From: Azolla caroliniana
Taxonomy: Eukaryota; Polypodiophyta
NCBI GenBank assembly: GCA_043228905.1
Contig: JBHGNT010000014.1
Coordinates: 7,626,001 to 7,690,000 of the forward strand
Length of the DNA: 64,000 bases
Direction of reading: 5' to 3'
A model generated the notes under the pieces. It was not told the origin of the DNA. It did no database searches and saw only the letters and a program-made list of their open reading frames with translations. Position 1 is the first letter of the stretch, and every line of letters starts with the position of its first letter. The translations under genes were made by a program, and so were the position numbers. Of this stretch, positions 20,762-31,200 are shown piece by piece.

Positions 20762-21484
20762 TGTCGTAGTGTATTTCGTACACTACGTGAAAAAGTAAAA
20801 ATAATATAACCGATTTAATTACATATAAATAAATAAAATAAGAATATCAAAATATTTATCACGTGCATAGGGCAGGATTCAAACCCTGTACCTCCACATA
20901 ACCAAACCTCAACTTTACCATTATGCTACCTTATCTTTAGCATTCTACAAATAGATTTAATAACTATAAGTGCTTTATTTGCGCCTACCTTTATTAAAAG
21001 GTAAATCATGCATTTTTAGAGGGCGTGAATATTTTATAGAAAAACGCAAGCAACTAAAAAGTGACTCATGCACATCTAGTGTGCATGAGCACTATATTTA
21101 GCAAATAAAAGCGAGGATTAGAAAAGCATCACATGCACATTTAGTGTGCATGAACATATTAGAAAAAAAACATATAGCTATGCTTAGTCTCTCCCATCAC
21201 TATATAAGGATGGGGAGCACATTGTAGTTTTTGTTGATTATTTTTCTATAATGATCAATCAATCTAAAATATTCGTGGGATTCACGAATTTGCTAAAATA
21301 ATTCTCTCTTACTACCTAAATATTGACTAAATATACTAAACTCGTGGGATTCACGAGATTTTTATCTTATAACTCTTTATACCTATTCTTTACTAGCCTT
21401 ATTTGTATTTTTCTTCCTCCTAGTCCAAAACCTCAGTGGTTCCCACCCGACTCACGCAACGATCCGGAGCCGAAAGGCACGACA
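20762..21484 (+). mobile_element. sL-1, solo LTR of the TRG-2 family
   Basis: 723 bp, TGTCGTAGTG to GGCACGACA, inserted in Copia-2 RNase H with tcgc on both sides (20758-20761 and 21485-21488). It is the reverse complement of the TRG-2 LTRs with many differences. It includes a TATA box (near 21199-21207), two perfect hairpins with constant loop (21272-21288 and 21341-21357) and the tRNA-like stretch (about 20871-20945). It arose by LTR-LTR recombination after insertion. Confidence 0.92.
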
Positions 21485-21488
21485 TCGC

Positions 21489-23082
21489 AGTAGATCAGGA
21501 TCGGGGTCGGTACCTCGATCCGTAGGTCTTGCAGTAGTCGCCGAAGCCAAATGGCTTCGCAGGTGGCAACGGTCGCGCCCCGGTATTCAGCCTCAGTGCT
21601 GGATAGAGCCACTGTTGGCTGCTTTTTGCTGCTCCATGCAACAACCGCGCTCCCAAGAGAAAACATAAAGCTGGAAGTTGAGCGACGATCCGTTGCATCG
21701 CCGGCCCAGTCGGCATCCGTGTAGCCGACAAGCTCTTCGGTTATACCTTGCCGGTATAAGAGCCCCCGGTCCTTAGTGTCGCTTACATACCTCAGTATTC
21801 GTTGCGCGCACTGAAGGTGCTCCACGGTCGGCTTCTGCATGAATTGGCTTACCACTCCGACCGGATAGCTAATGTCGGGTCGGGTGATGGTCAAGTAGAT
21901 CAGGCTTCCGACTATTTGTCGGAACCGTTTCTCATCGCAAGCTGGTCCAGATTTGGGACGGATCTTCTGATTCCGGTCCAGGGGTGTGGAGACAGGTCAG
22001 CATTCCATCATGCCGAACTTGTACAATATATTCAACGCATAATGGCGTTGAGAAAGCAATATGCCGTTGTGGGTGCGGATCACCTCGATCCCCAAAAAAT
22101 AATGAAGGTCCCCCAAGTCCTTCATATTGAATGCGTCTGAAAACTAGGACTTGATGCGGTTGATTTCCGGAAGACCTGGGCTGGTGATGACTAAATCATC
22201 AACATAGAGTAAGATACATACCGGACTGTTTGAGCCTTGACGAATGAATAGGGAAGAGACCGACTTAGAGGCAACAAACCCCATCTTTCGCAACCGGTGC
22301 GTGATCTTAGCATTCCAAGCACAGGGGGCTTGCTTCAAGCCATACAACGACTTCCTCAGTCGGCATACCGCCGACTTGTTCACCTCCGAGTGAAATTTGG
22401 GGGGTTGAGTCATAAAGAATTCTTCTTCAAGATCTCCTTGAAGGAAGGAATTCTTCACATCCATCTGATGAAGATGTCACCCCCTTGCCGTAGCAACCGC
22501 TATTACCACATGAACCGTCGTCATCTTCGCTACAGGAGCGAAGGTCTCGTCGTAATCGATTCCGTGGTTCTGCGCATATCCCTTCGCCACTAACCGGGCC
22601 TTGTACCGGTTAACTGTACCGTTGGCATTGTACTTTATCTTGTACACCCACTTGCATCTGATCGGTTTACAGTGACGGGGAGGGTCAACCAGGTCCCAAG
22701 TTCCGTTGGCATCCAGTGCCCGCATTTCTTCCTCCATAGCAGCACGCCAATTTGCGTCCTTTGCCACTCGTGCGTAGCTCTCTAGCTCACGCACTTCCGC
22801 AACCTTGGTCATGTACGCATAATGATGCGCCATGTACTCGTTATACCCATACGGTTTAACGGGATCCTTCTGGCGGGTGGACCGGCGGAACTCACCGTTA
22901 CCCCATATAAGACCCTTCTTGGCCGGTTCGGTCTTCGTTCTCGAAGATCTGCCTATGTCCTTGCCGAAGTCAAATACGCACCGATCCGACTCATCATTGC
23001 CGGTCTCGAATTCCGGCATCTTATGCTTCCCTTTCTCTTTGTGTGTGAACCGTCTCCTCGGTTTCTTGCGCGGGGAGAGCAC
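21489..23082 (-). pseudogene. Copia-2 reverse transcriptase and start of RNase H
   Basis: Continues from integrase through KMPEFETGNDESDRC and PYGYNEYMAHHYAY, then RT text CKWVYKIKYNANGTVNRYKA, DVKNSFLQGDLEEEFFM and the active site LLYVDDLVITSP. Stops at about 22478 and 22144 break the frame. RNase H (SYPVGVVSQFMQKP, YTDADWAGDATDRRS, QPTVALSSTEAEYRGA) spans 21489-21894 up to the sL-1 junction. Confidence 0.88.
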
Positions 23083-23091
23083 GACAGAGTT

Positions 23092-25041
23092 TCAACTACT
23101 TGCCGTTTCATCATCCGACTGGTTGGACTGATCCAGTCTCTCATTCGGTTCGCTTAACCGGAACGATTCCGGACTCTCATCTTGAGTCCCGGCTTCATCT
23201 TTCTCTACCTGGGCCGGTTCGGGCTCACTAGCCCCATCCTCCGATATCGGGTCGGGATCGGAAGTCAGAGTCGATAAGGAATACCACGATGCCGATTCAT
23301 CAAACTTGACATCTCGGCTGACTCGAACCTGCTTCGTCCGGGGGTTACAACACTTATACCCCTTTTGCTCTTGAGCATAGCTGACTAGGATGCATTTTTC
23401 CGATTTTGCATCCAGCTTTCTCTGCATCTCATCCGGCACATGTACATAGGGTATGCTGCCGAATATCCGGAGGTGTCTCAAATTCGGCTTGCGCCCGAAA
23501 TACAGCTCGTGAGCTGACAGCTTGTCCCCTATCCGGTTCTGGATGTAAACGGTCGTTTGGACCGCCTCCGCCCAATAGAACTTGGGCATGCTCTTTTCCT
23601 CCAGCATTGCCCTAGCCGCGTCAATCAACGACTGATTCTTGCTTTCGGCCACACAGTTCTGTTGCGGTGTGTATCTGCAGCTGAATTCTCGCCAAATTCC
23701 TTTTTGTTGCACATAGCTGTTGAATTGGCCGGAAAAGTACTCTTTTCCGCCATCCGACCGTAGGCATTTGATCTTCCTCTCCGATTCCTGTTCCACCATC
23801 TTTTGGAGGCTCCGGAAACACTCGAATACTTCGCTCTTCCGCTCAATGAGGTAGATCCACGTATGCCGCGTGTAGTCGTCGATGAAGGAGACGAAATATC
23901 GACTCCCGCCAATGCTAGCATTTTGTGCCGGTCCCCACACATCCGAATGGATAAGATCGAGCTTGTTACGGCTTCGATTTCTTTCGGTGGGGAATGGAAG
24001 CCAGTGTTTCTTCCCGAGTTGGCAGGCTTCACAAATTTGGGCTCTCCGGCCGCTAAACTTCGGCAAACCGAAAACGACTTGTTCCGTTTGCAGGTCTTGA
24101 AGCCTCCGGTAGTTGACGTGGCCGATCCGCTTGTGCCACAGGTCGATATCCAACTCGACCTTCTGTCCTTTGGCGAACAGTGCTTTGCCGACATCATTGG
24201 TGTTGAGAATAAACATCCTCCCATCTCTGCGCCCTTGCGCAATAACTTCGCCCTCAACCTCAATGAAGCACCCGAGGTGCGTAAACCGCACCTGCATCCC
24301 CTGGTCGACGATCTGTCCGACCGACACCAGGTTCTTCGTGATCGTCGGAACATGTAATACATTCATCAGCTTCCCCCTCTGTTCGACGTGGCTCAAAGGA
24401 ACTTCTCCGACGTGCATGATCGGGTAGGGAGTGTCGTCTCCGGTTTCGACAACTCCCGGTTGATCCGGCTTCTCCAAAAAGGAGAACCACTCCTCGTGGC
24501 TCGTCATGTGGTTTGATGCGCCGGAGTCAACGTACCACACTTCCTCCGATTTGGAAGTGGTCTTCTTCATTGAGTTTGCCTTGTGCTTCATCACCAAGGC
24601 TGGCCCCTTACCGTTCTTGGATCCTCCCGATCTGTTTGCGTAGTGCGAGCTTTGCCGGCCTTCCTTACCAGTCTTGCCGGATCCGGATTTGTCCGAATCG
24701 GCACACTTTCTCCAACACTCGCTTTCCCTGTGGCCCTTTTTGCCATAGTACCAGCATTCCGTAGCGGATTTTTCTTGTCGGCCTCTGGCACCACCTTGAC
24801 TCCCCCTGCTTGTGGAAGTCCCGGAACTGTTGGCACGCTCACTGTGCCTTCGTTCTTGCTCTTGCGGCCGCCTCCATTGCGTGCTGACCTGCCTCGTCCA
24901 CCACGCCCGTGGGACCGATCCGCTCCCGTGTACAACATCCGGTTGTCTGGGGATGCACCGGTAGATGCACCAGCGTGGTTCTCCTCTACAAGGAGCATCG
25001 ACTGTAAGTCGAAAAATGAGGGCGTATTCTCCCTTGTACAA
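23092..25041 (-). CDS. Copia-2 Gag knuckle, protease and integrase ORF
   Basis: 649-residue uninterrupted frame. The knuckle reads CWYYGKKGHRESEC, with Tyr in place of the second Cys seen in Copia-1. Protease WYVDSGASNHMTS gives the DSGA site. The GAG-pre-integrase WHKRIGHVNYRRLQDLQ and CEACQLGKKHWLPFP follow, then the integrase core HSDVWGPAQN, LRSDGGKEYF and QQNCVAESKNQS, where Glu is kept but the usual ERKN reads ESKN. The tail ends in an acidic linker to RT. The first ~60 residues are read in a frame that does not look like Gag. Confidence 0.8.
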   Translation of the reverse strand: MYKGEYALIFRLTVDAPCRGEPRWCIYRCIPRQPDVVHGSGSVPRAWWTRQVSTQWRRPQEQERRHSERANSSGTSTSRGSQGGARGRQEKSATECWYYGKKGHRESECWRKCADSDKSGSGKTGKEGRQSSHYANRSGGSKNGKGPALVMKHKANSMKKTTSKSEEVWYVDSGASNHMTSHEEWFSFLEKPDQPGVVETGDDTPYPIMHVGEVPLSHVEQRGKLMNVLHVPTITKNLVSVGQIVDQGMQVRFTHLGCFIEVEGEVIAQGRRDGRMFILNTNDVGKALFAKGQKVELDIDLWHKRIGHVNYRRLQDLQTEQVVFGLPKFSGRRAQICEACQLGKKHWLPFPTERNRSRNKLDLIHSDVWGPAQNASIGGSRYFVSFIDDYTRHTWIYLIERKSEVFECFRSLQKMVEQESERKIKCLRSDGGKEYFSGQFNSYVQQKGIWREFSCRYTPQQNCVAESKNQSLIDAARAMLEEKSMPKFYWAEAVQTTVYIQNRIGDKLSAHELYFGRKPNLRHLRIFGSIPYVHVPDEMQRKLDAKSEKCILVSYAQEQKGYKCCNPRTKQVRVSRDVKFDESASWYSLSTLTSDPDPISEDGASEPEPAQVEKDEAGTQDESPESFRLSEPNERLDQSNQSDDETASS

Positions 25042-25586
25042 ACCGCAATCCGGAAAGCTCCGAACTTTGACGCCAGGCCTCCAAGACAGACCTACACCAT
25101 CTCGTCTTCCTCTACGGTGAAGTTAATAGAGGCAAGTGAGTCACAGATCCCTTTGATCTGGTCTATGTAATCTGCCACCGACATGTTCTTCTGTCTAACA
25201 TTGCTCAACTCCTGTCTGAGTTGCAGCTTCCGGGCAGTGGTGCTTGCGGCGAAGACCTTTTTCAAGTTTCCCCAAGCATCCTTCGGTGTCTTCGCGTCAC
25301 GGATATGGCTGAGCAGCTGGTCACCGACACTGGACGTGAAGTAGTACATCACCCTGCTTGCCGCCTGTTCCCACACTGGGAAGTCCTTGTGTGTCGTCTC
25401 CGGTGCTGAGTCGTTCACTCCGTCGACATAACTCCAGTAGCCATGCCCAAGCAGGTACTGGTGCATCTTGTATGACCAAGATGCGTAGTTGGTTCTGTCG
25501 AGCTTCTCCACCGGGAGTGACGTAGCCATACCTCTGTCCATTTCTCCTTTTGTGTCTGTTTTTCGATCTGTTAGGGTTTCCTTCAT
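25042..25586 (-). pseudogene. Copia-2 Gag N-terminal part
   Basis: Frame from M at 25586 containing MATSLPVEKLDRTNYASW, GHGYWSYVDGVNDSAPE, KTPKDAWGNLKKVFAAST and ICDSLASINFTVEEDEMV, a UBN2-type copia Gag, to a stop at 25092. A frame change near there is needed to reach the knuckle and protease in the next ORF. Confidence 0.85.
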
Positions 25587-25624
25587 AAGCGTAGATGTCT
25601 ACAGCAGAGGTTCTCAACCCACGC

Positions 25625-25636
25625 GCTTTGATACCA
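25625..25636 (-). promoter_or_regulatory. Copia-2 primer-binding site
   Basis: The minus strand reads TGGTATCAAAGC, the tRNA-Met-type PBS with one G-to-A change relative to Copia-1 and Copia-3. Confidence 0.9.
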
Positions 25637-26042
25637 TGTAAAAGATTTCTTGCGGAAGCGTTAGAAAGAACAATACACAAAGAGAGAGAGAGATAGAGAG
25701 AGGGCAGGACACACTATTCTTCAAAATTATATGAATACTTTGTGCTCTGTATCTACAACGCACTCATCAGCACTATCTATACAAGTCCACACGGGACTGT
25801 TAGAAGTACGATGTACTTCAATGCTCACACGAGCATCTGACACTAACTACGAGACTATAACTGCCTAGTAGTCTAACCTATACCAGGCTTCCGGTTACGG
25901 ATTGGATCCGGCATACCGGCTCCCCAGCTCACCGGTCCTTATTGCTTACCGGCTCGGTTGCTCACCGGCATACCAATTCATTTCGCTTACCGGCTCAGGC
26001 TTTTTCAGCCGATCTGGCTCTGGTTGAGCTTGCCACTCAACA
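25637..26042 (-). repeat. Copia-2 5' LTR
   Basis: 406 bp, differing from the left LTR mainly by a longer GAGA run and scattered substitutions. The PBS adjoins its left edge. Confidence 0.94.
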
Positions 26043-26047
26043 AAACC

Positions 26048-27176
26048 CAAGAAAACATTGCACATCACGCATTGAAAGGGGCGTTTGCCACTCTAAAATT
26101 GCTTGTACCTTCATGGGGTCCATAGCAATACCATCTGATGATACAACATACCTCAAAAATTCCACTTGATTCTGGCCGAAACTACACTTTTCTAATTTTG
26201 CGTAGAGACCATATTCTCAGAGTCGACGCAGTACCTGACGAACATGTTCGTCATGCTCCTCTTGGGTCTTCGAGTAGATTATAATATCATCTAGGTAAAC
26301 TATAGTGAAGATAACAAGAAAATCTTGAAAAATATCGTTCGCCATATGTTGGAAAACAACAGGTGCATTCGTGAGACCGAATGGCATCACTGTATACTAA
26401 AAATGTCCATAGCGAGTGCGGAAAGCTGTCTTCCATTCATCCCCCGGGCGAATCCGAACTAGATTATATACTCCGCGAAGGTCCAACTTCGTGAAATATT
26501 TTGCACCACTAAGACTTTCCAAAAGATTCGGGATTAATGGTAGAGCATATTTATTCCGGATAGTCACTTTGTTTAGCCCTCGATAATCCACGACCAACCG
26601 AAGAGTCCCATTATTCTTCTTAATGAAGAAGATAGGTGCACCAGCAGGGGATCTAGAATGCCAAATTAATCCGTTTGCCAGATTCTCATCAATATATTCT
26701 CGCAAAGTCTCTAGCTCTACAGGGGAGAGATTATAAATTGGGCCCCATGGAGGTTCTTTCCCTTGTTGTAAGTCAATAGGGCAGTCGTATGGCCGATGCT
26801 CCGGCAATGTATTGGCCTTCACCTTATCAAAGACATTTGAAAACTCCTTGTATTTCTCTGGTAGTTTAATGTCCGCTTCACGTGAAGTGGATGATGGAGT
26901 TGCTACTATTGCGAAGACAAACATGGCCTCATTCCCCCCTTCCTCCCGCAACTGTTGTAAAGAGATGGTTGATAACTCCATAACCCGAAGATTGATTGGA
27001 TGAAAAGAACAATTGAGGAGACCCGGGAAAAAAGCACAAACCCCGCATCCCTCTCTCCTACATGTGATAATAGATCCCCGGAGTGTCATGATAACACTCA
27101 CATCATGCATCGAAAGGATCATGACACTCACATTATGACTCAAAAGGATTTGAACCCACAACCTTGTTATACACAT
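26048..27176 (-). pseudogene. Gypsy-A reverse transcriptase (upstream part)
   Basis: Minus-strand frame with the linker [59 protein letters not shown] and [13 protein letters not shown], then continuing past a stop near 26399 through the palm region to Copia-2. RT resumes on the other side at 19560. Upstream of 27176 the frame runs into the inverted LTR without protease or Gag. Confidence 0.85.
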
Positions 27177-27534
27177 GTCAAATCCTTAACCATTGTATTA
27201 ATATTCTTATATGTATAGTTTTTAGAATATGAAATCTAATATCATAGGAATATTCTATATTACTCTACATTCTAGAATGACCTAGAATATTCCAGAGTGT
27301 TCTATACCACTAGAACCTGCTAGAATACTCTAGAGATCTTCTAGATTACTCTACGTTCTAGGATAACCTAGAATATTCTAGAGTGTTCTCAATTACTTAT
27401 AAATAGGGATCTACCGCCCATCCCAAACCTAAATTGGTTCAAACTGTCAAGACTGAGAGAGAGAAAGAGAGATAATTGAAAGAGAATTATTATATTGAAG
27501 AGTGAAATGGATTACAAAGAGTAGGCTACAAAAT
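27084..27534. repeat. Aberrant right end of Gypsy-A: inverted U3 plus U5/R piece
   Basis: 27084-27442 is the U3-side of the LTR (TGTCATGATAACACTC to TTGGTTCAA) in opposite orientation to the left LTR. After AC, 27445-27534 is the LTR's other end (TGTCAAGACTG to CTACAAAAT) in the same orientation as the left LTR. The order and polarity fit neither a normal LTR nor a simple whole-LTR inversion. Its HSE is less well preserved than in the left LTR. Confidence 0.75.
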
Positions 27535-27539
27535 GGTGG

Positions 27540-27896
27540 AGACTAAAGTCTCATGTGATGTTGGGAAGAGGACAACCATTGGACCATTGGCCTTGATTCC
27601 AATTGAAGTTGTAGTGATTGATTGGATGCACCTTCCTTCACTTGAGAAGCAAAATCATGCTTTTGGTTCAGACTCTACCCTCATCATCTGATGTTGGGAC
27701 CTCACATTTGGCATTGAAATGCAATGGAACCTGTAGTGCTGCTTGACGCCCCCGGGCCCGAACCCACCCACCCTACCCTACCCTACCCTTTGGGAAGTGA
27801 GCCATGAAGAAGCATGAGAGGAGAACACGTGTGGTGTGGATAAAAAGTTCCCAAGGAAAGGGAGTGTTTTGTTTTTGGAAGAGGTGTGATCTACGT

Positions 27897-27929
<33 letters not shown>

Positions 27930-28215
27930 GTCTGTGTGTGTTCTCAGAACCTTTTGCCTCTCCCACCAATCAATGACTCTCCGCCCATGAGAGGCAATCA
28001 ATGGTGGGAGTCGGAGGAGCTGACATTCTTGATGGCTCTGTGTCTTCATCATCCCTGCTTCTGCAGACCAATGATGACGATGCTATTCATCATCATCATC
28101 CTCAGAAGAGCAGTAGAGTTTGTTAATTCACCCTTACATATATCTTATTATATATAAATACGTGAATGATGCATAAGTGATAATGAATGAGGAGGTTCTA
28201 TCTAATTCCTCTTTT

Positions 28216-28255
<40 letters not shown>

Positions 28256-28273
28256 TCTTCTTTTATCTAATGA
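27540..28273. other. Region upstream of the PPR gene
   Basis: About 730 bp with no convincing gene. It holds a short CCCTA repeat (27771-27788), a CT run followed by (TA)n (27897-27928) that could serve as a TATA region, and a (GA)n run at 28217-28253, twenty bases before the PPR start codon. The GA run would sit in the 5' untranslated region. Whether this is the PPR promoter cannot be proven from sequence alone. Confidence 0.4.
28217..28253. repeat. (GA)n microsatellite before the PPR gene
   Basis: Clean GA run immediately 5' of the PPR ORF. GA runs of this kind are common in plant leader sequences. Confidence 0.92.
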
Positions 28274-31200
28274 ATGTTTCGTAAACCTCGGGCGCAGATA
28301 ACCGGAAAGGCATCATTTTCCAGACTTAAAACGACCCAAAAACTGGCATCGAAACCTGATCAGTTCTTCTATCACCAAGAAAGCTTAATAGAAGGAGCAA
28401 ACCAGCTATTATATGTTTCTTTAGAAGAGAGAATTTCCTCGTTGGAAAGAGGGAGACTTGATTCTGATTTTCCTTCAGTAGAGAGATTCATCTCCATACT
28501 CCATGACTGTAAAAAGGTGAAAGATAACAAATTCATAATCCGATGTTATATGTATCTACAGAGCAATGGGCTGGAATCTCAACCATTGCCTGGAAATCTA
28601 TTTGTCTCTATATTTGCAGACGTTGGAAATATATGCTATGCCCAGAAAGTATTCAATAGGCTTCATTGTCGAAATGAATGCACATGGATGTCTCTAATCT
28701 TAGGATATGTTAAATGTGGGGAGCCTCAAGAAGCCCTCATTTTTTATGAACAAATGCAGCAAGATGATTCTGTATACCCTAGCAAGCACACATTTGTGGC
28801 TGCCCTCAAGGCATGCTCTCAGATCACAGATTTGGAATGTGGATGTCGAATACATGATCAGATTGCTAAGAAAGGATTGATAGAGACGGATGTAGTGGTT
28901 GGGAGTGCCTTGGTTCATATGTATGCACAATGTGGTGTGCTTACCAAAGCTCAATCTGTGTTTGATAATCTGTTGATTCGGGATAGGATCTCCTGGAATG
29001 CGCTGCTTACAGGATATGCCAAACATGGGCATAGTGTGGATGCACTGAACTGTTTTGAAGAGATGAGAGTGGAGGGAATAGCACCAGACCGTGTTACTCT
29101 TCTCTGCTGCTTGAAGGCTTGTGGTAGCATAGGAGCCCTAGATCGAGGCGAAGTGTTGCATGCAGAGATTGATGAAAAAGGATTTCTAGAAACAAATGTT
29201 ACAATTGGCAATGCACTTGTGGATATGTATGCGAAATGTGGTTCCCTGATCAAAGCTCAGGAAGTGTTTGATAAGCTTCCAATTCGAGATGTGGTGTCAT
29301 GGACTGCATTGATTTCAGGTTACGTGGAAGCTGGTAATGGGCATGAAGCTTTGAATTGTTTTGATCATATGCAAGATGATGGAGTCTCCTCAGATCCTAT
29401 CTTGTTTGTTTGTGCTTTGAAAGCTTGTGGGTGCAAGGGAGAGGTGAGTAAGGGTCAGGATTTGCACACAGAAATTGTTATCAAAGGATTTGATCGAAAT
29501 ATGCATGTTTGCAGCTCCTTAGTGGATATGTATGCAAAATTTGGGTATCTATCAATATCAAAGAAACTATTGGATAGTCTTTCAATCCGAGGCCTAGTGT
29601 CCTGGAATGCACTGATAACAGGGTATGTTAAATTTGGATATGCTGATGAAGCACTCACTTGCTTTGACCAAATGCAGCATGAAGCAATCCCGCCTGATGC
29701 CATCACCTATGCTTGCAGCTTGACAGCTTGTGGATTCACAGGAGCTGCAGATAAAGGCCAAGAAATACATGATATGATTGTGAAACAAGGATACTTATTA
29801 GAAAGACATCCATCTGTTGTGAATGCATTAATTGACATGTATGCCAAATGTGGCTTACTTACTGTAGCACATAATGTTTTTGATAGCCTTTTATATCGAG
29901 ATGTAGTTTTGTGGACCATACTTATTTCAGGATATGCTGAGCATGGGTATTGTGAAGAAGCACTAAATTGTTTTAGTGAAATGCAATATGAAGGAATCTC
30001 TCCAGATGCTTTAACATTTGTCTGTTGTTTGAAAGCTTGTGGCAGCATTGGAGCAACAGATATGGGTGAAGAAATACACGCAGAAATTGCGAGACAAGGA
30101 TTGCTAGAAGAAGAAGATGCAGTACTGGGCAACGCTTTGCTTGATATGTATTTGAAGTGTGGCATGCTTGCAAAAGCCAGTGATTTTTTTAATGAACTTC
30201 CAGTTAGAGATGTAGTGACATGGAATGTGCTAATCGGTGGGTACATTCAACATCAGAGGTGTAAAGAAGCTTTGGTTGTTTTCCATCAGATGCAACAAGA
30301 AGGCATCTTTACAGACCTTATCACCTATACATGCATCTTGAAAGCTTGTGGCAGTTTAGTTTCTATAGAGAAAGGCCAGGAAATTCATAGTGAAATTATG
30401 AAAAAAGGATTTGCAGAGAAAGATGAAGTTGGGAATGCATTAATTGATATGTATTGTAAATGCAGCTACTTTGCAGAAGCAGAAAGTACTCTTGAAAACC
30501 TTTCAATCAAAAGTCTAGTATCATGGAATGCATTGATTTCAGGCTATGCTGACCATGACCATGCTGAGGAAGCAATCAAATGTTTCAGCAGGATGCAAGT
30601 TGAGGGCTTTCATCCAAATGCTTTCACATATGTTTCCATAGTCAAATCTTGCAATAACATAGGTGCCATAGATAAGGGCAAAGAATTACATTTGGAGATT
30701 GCAAAAAATGGTTTGCTTGAAGGAGACCGCCTTCTTGGTAGCAGTTTGCTCGATATGTATGCTAAATATGGCATGCTGGAGAAAGCCCAAGAAGTGTTTG
30801 ATGGGCTTGCATTTCATGATGTTGTTTCATGGACATCACTTATTGCAGGGTATGCTGAACATGGTTTTGGAGAAGCAGCCCTTACCTGTTTTGAGAAAAT
30901 GCAGCATGAGAGCATCCCTCGAGATGCCATTACATTTATATACATTTTGAAAGCATGTAGTAGTTTAGGAGCCGTGAACAAAGGAGAGGAGATATGTGTA
31001 GAAATTTTCCAGGCAGGATTGGTGGATAAAGACATAGATGTTGGAAATGCATTGCTAGACATGTATGCAAAATGTGGTTGGCCAGCTAAAGCGATGGAAG
31101 TGTTCGAAAAACTTAGTGATCGAGATATAGTTTCATGGACAACATTGGCCACGGCTTATGCGCTAGTTGGGGAAAGTGAAAGGACATTCTCCATCGTTGA

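Larger units (their letters stand above)
19567..26042 (-). mobile_element. Copia-2, Ty1/copia element, largely complete
   Basis: LTRs 19567-19964 and 25637-26042, flanked by aaacc (19562-19566 and 26043-26047). The PBS is a one-base variant of tRNA-Met complementarity, and the PPT CTTGAGGGGGAG adjoins the left LTR. Gag, protease, integrase, RT and RNase H are all present on the minus strand with only a few disruptions. Solo LTR sL-1 (20762-21484) sits in the RNase H part. It lies in the RT region of Gypsy-A, so it is younger than that copy. Confidence 0.95.
16787..27534 (-). mobile_element. Gypsy-A, chromovirus (Ty3/gypsy), rearranged and split by Copia-2
   Basis: Minus-strand gypsy element: RT, RNase H, integrase and chromodomain in gypsy order, a normal 3' LTR at 16787-17259 and GGTGG on both sides (16782-16786 and 27535-27539). 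The right end is abnormal. Instead of LTR-PBS-gag-protease there is an inverted U3 copy followed by a short U5/R piece, joined straight to the region just before RT. Gag, protease and PBS are missing. Copia-2 (19567-26042) interrupts the RT region. Confidence 0.85.

Noticed and set aside
20784-21433. An unknown host insertion inside Copia-2
   Set aside because: Comparison with 45680-46466 shows it is a reverse-complement LTR of the TRG-2 family with its own target duplication.
27771-27788. CCCTA repeats as a telomeric motif
   Set aside because: The period is CCCTA, not CCCTAAA, and there are only four units.
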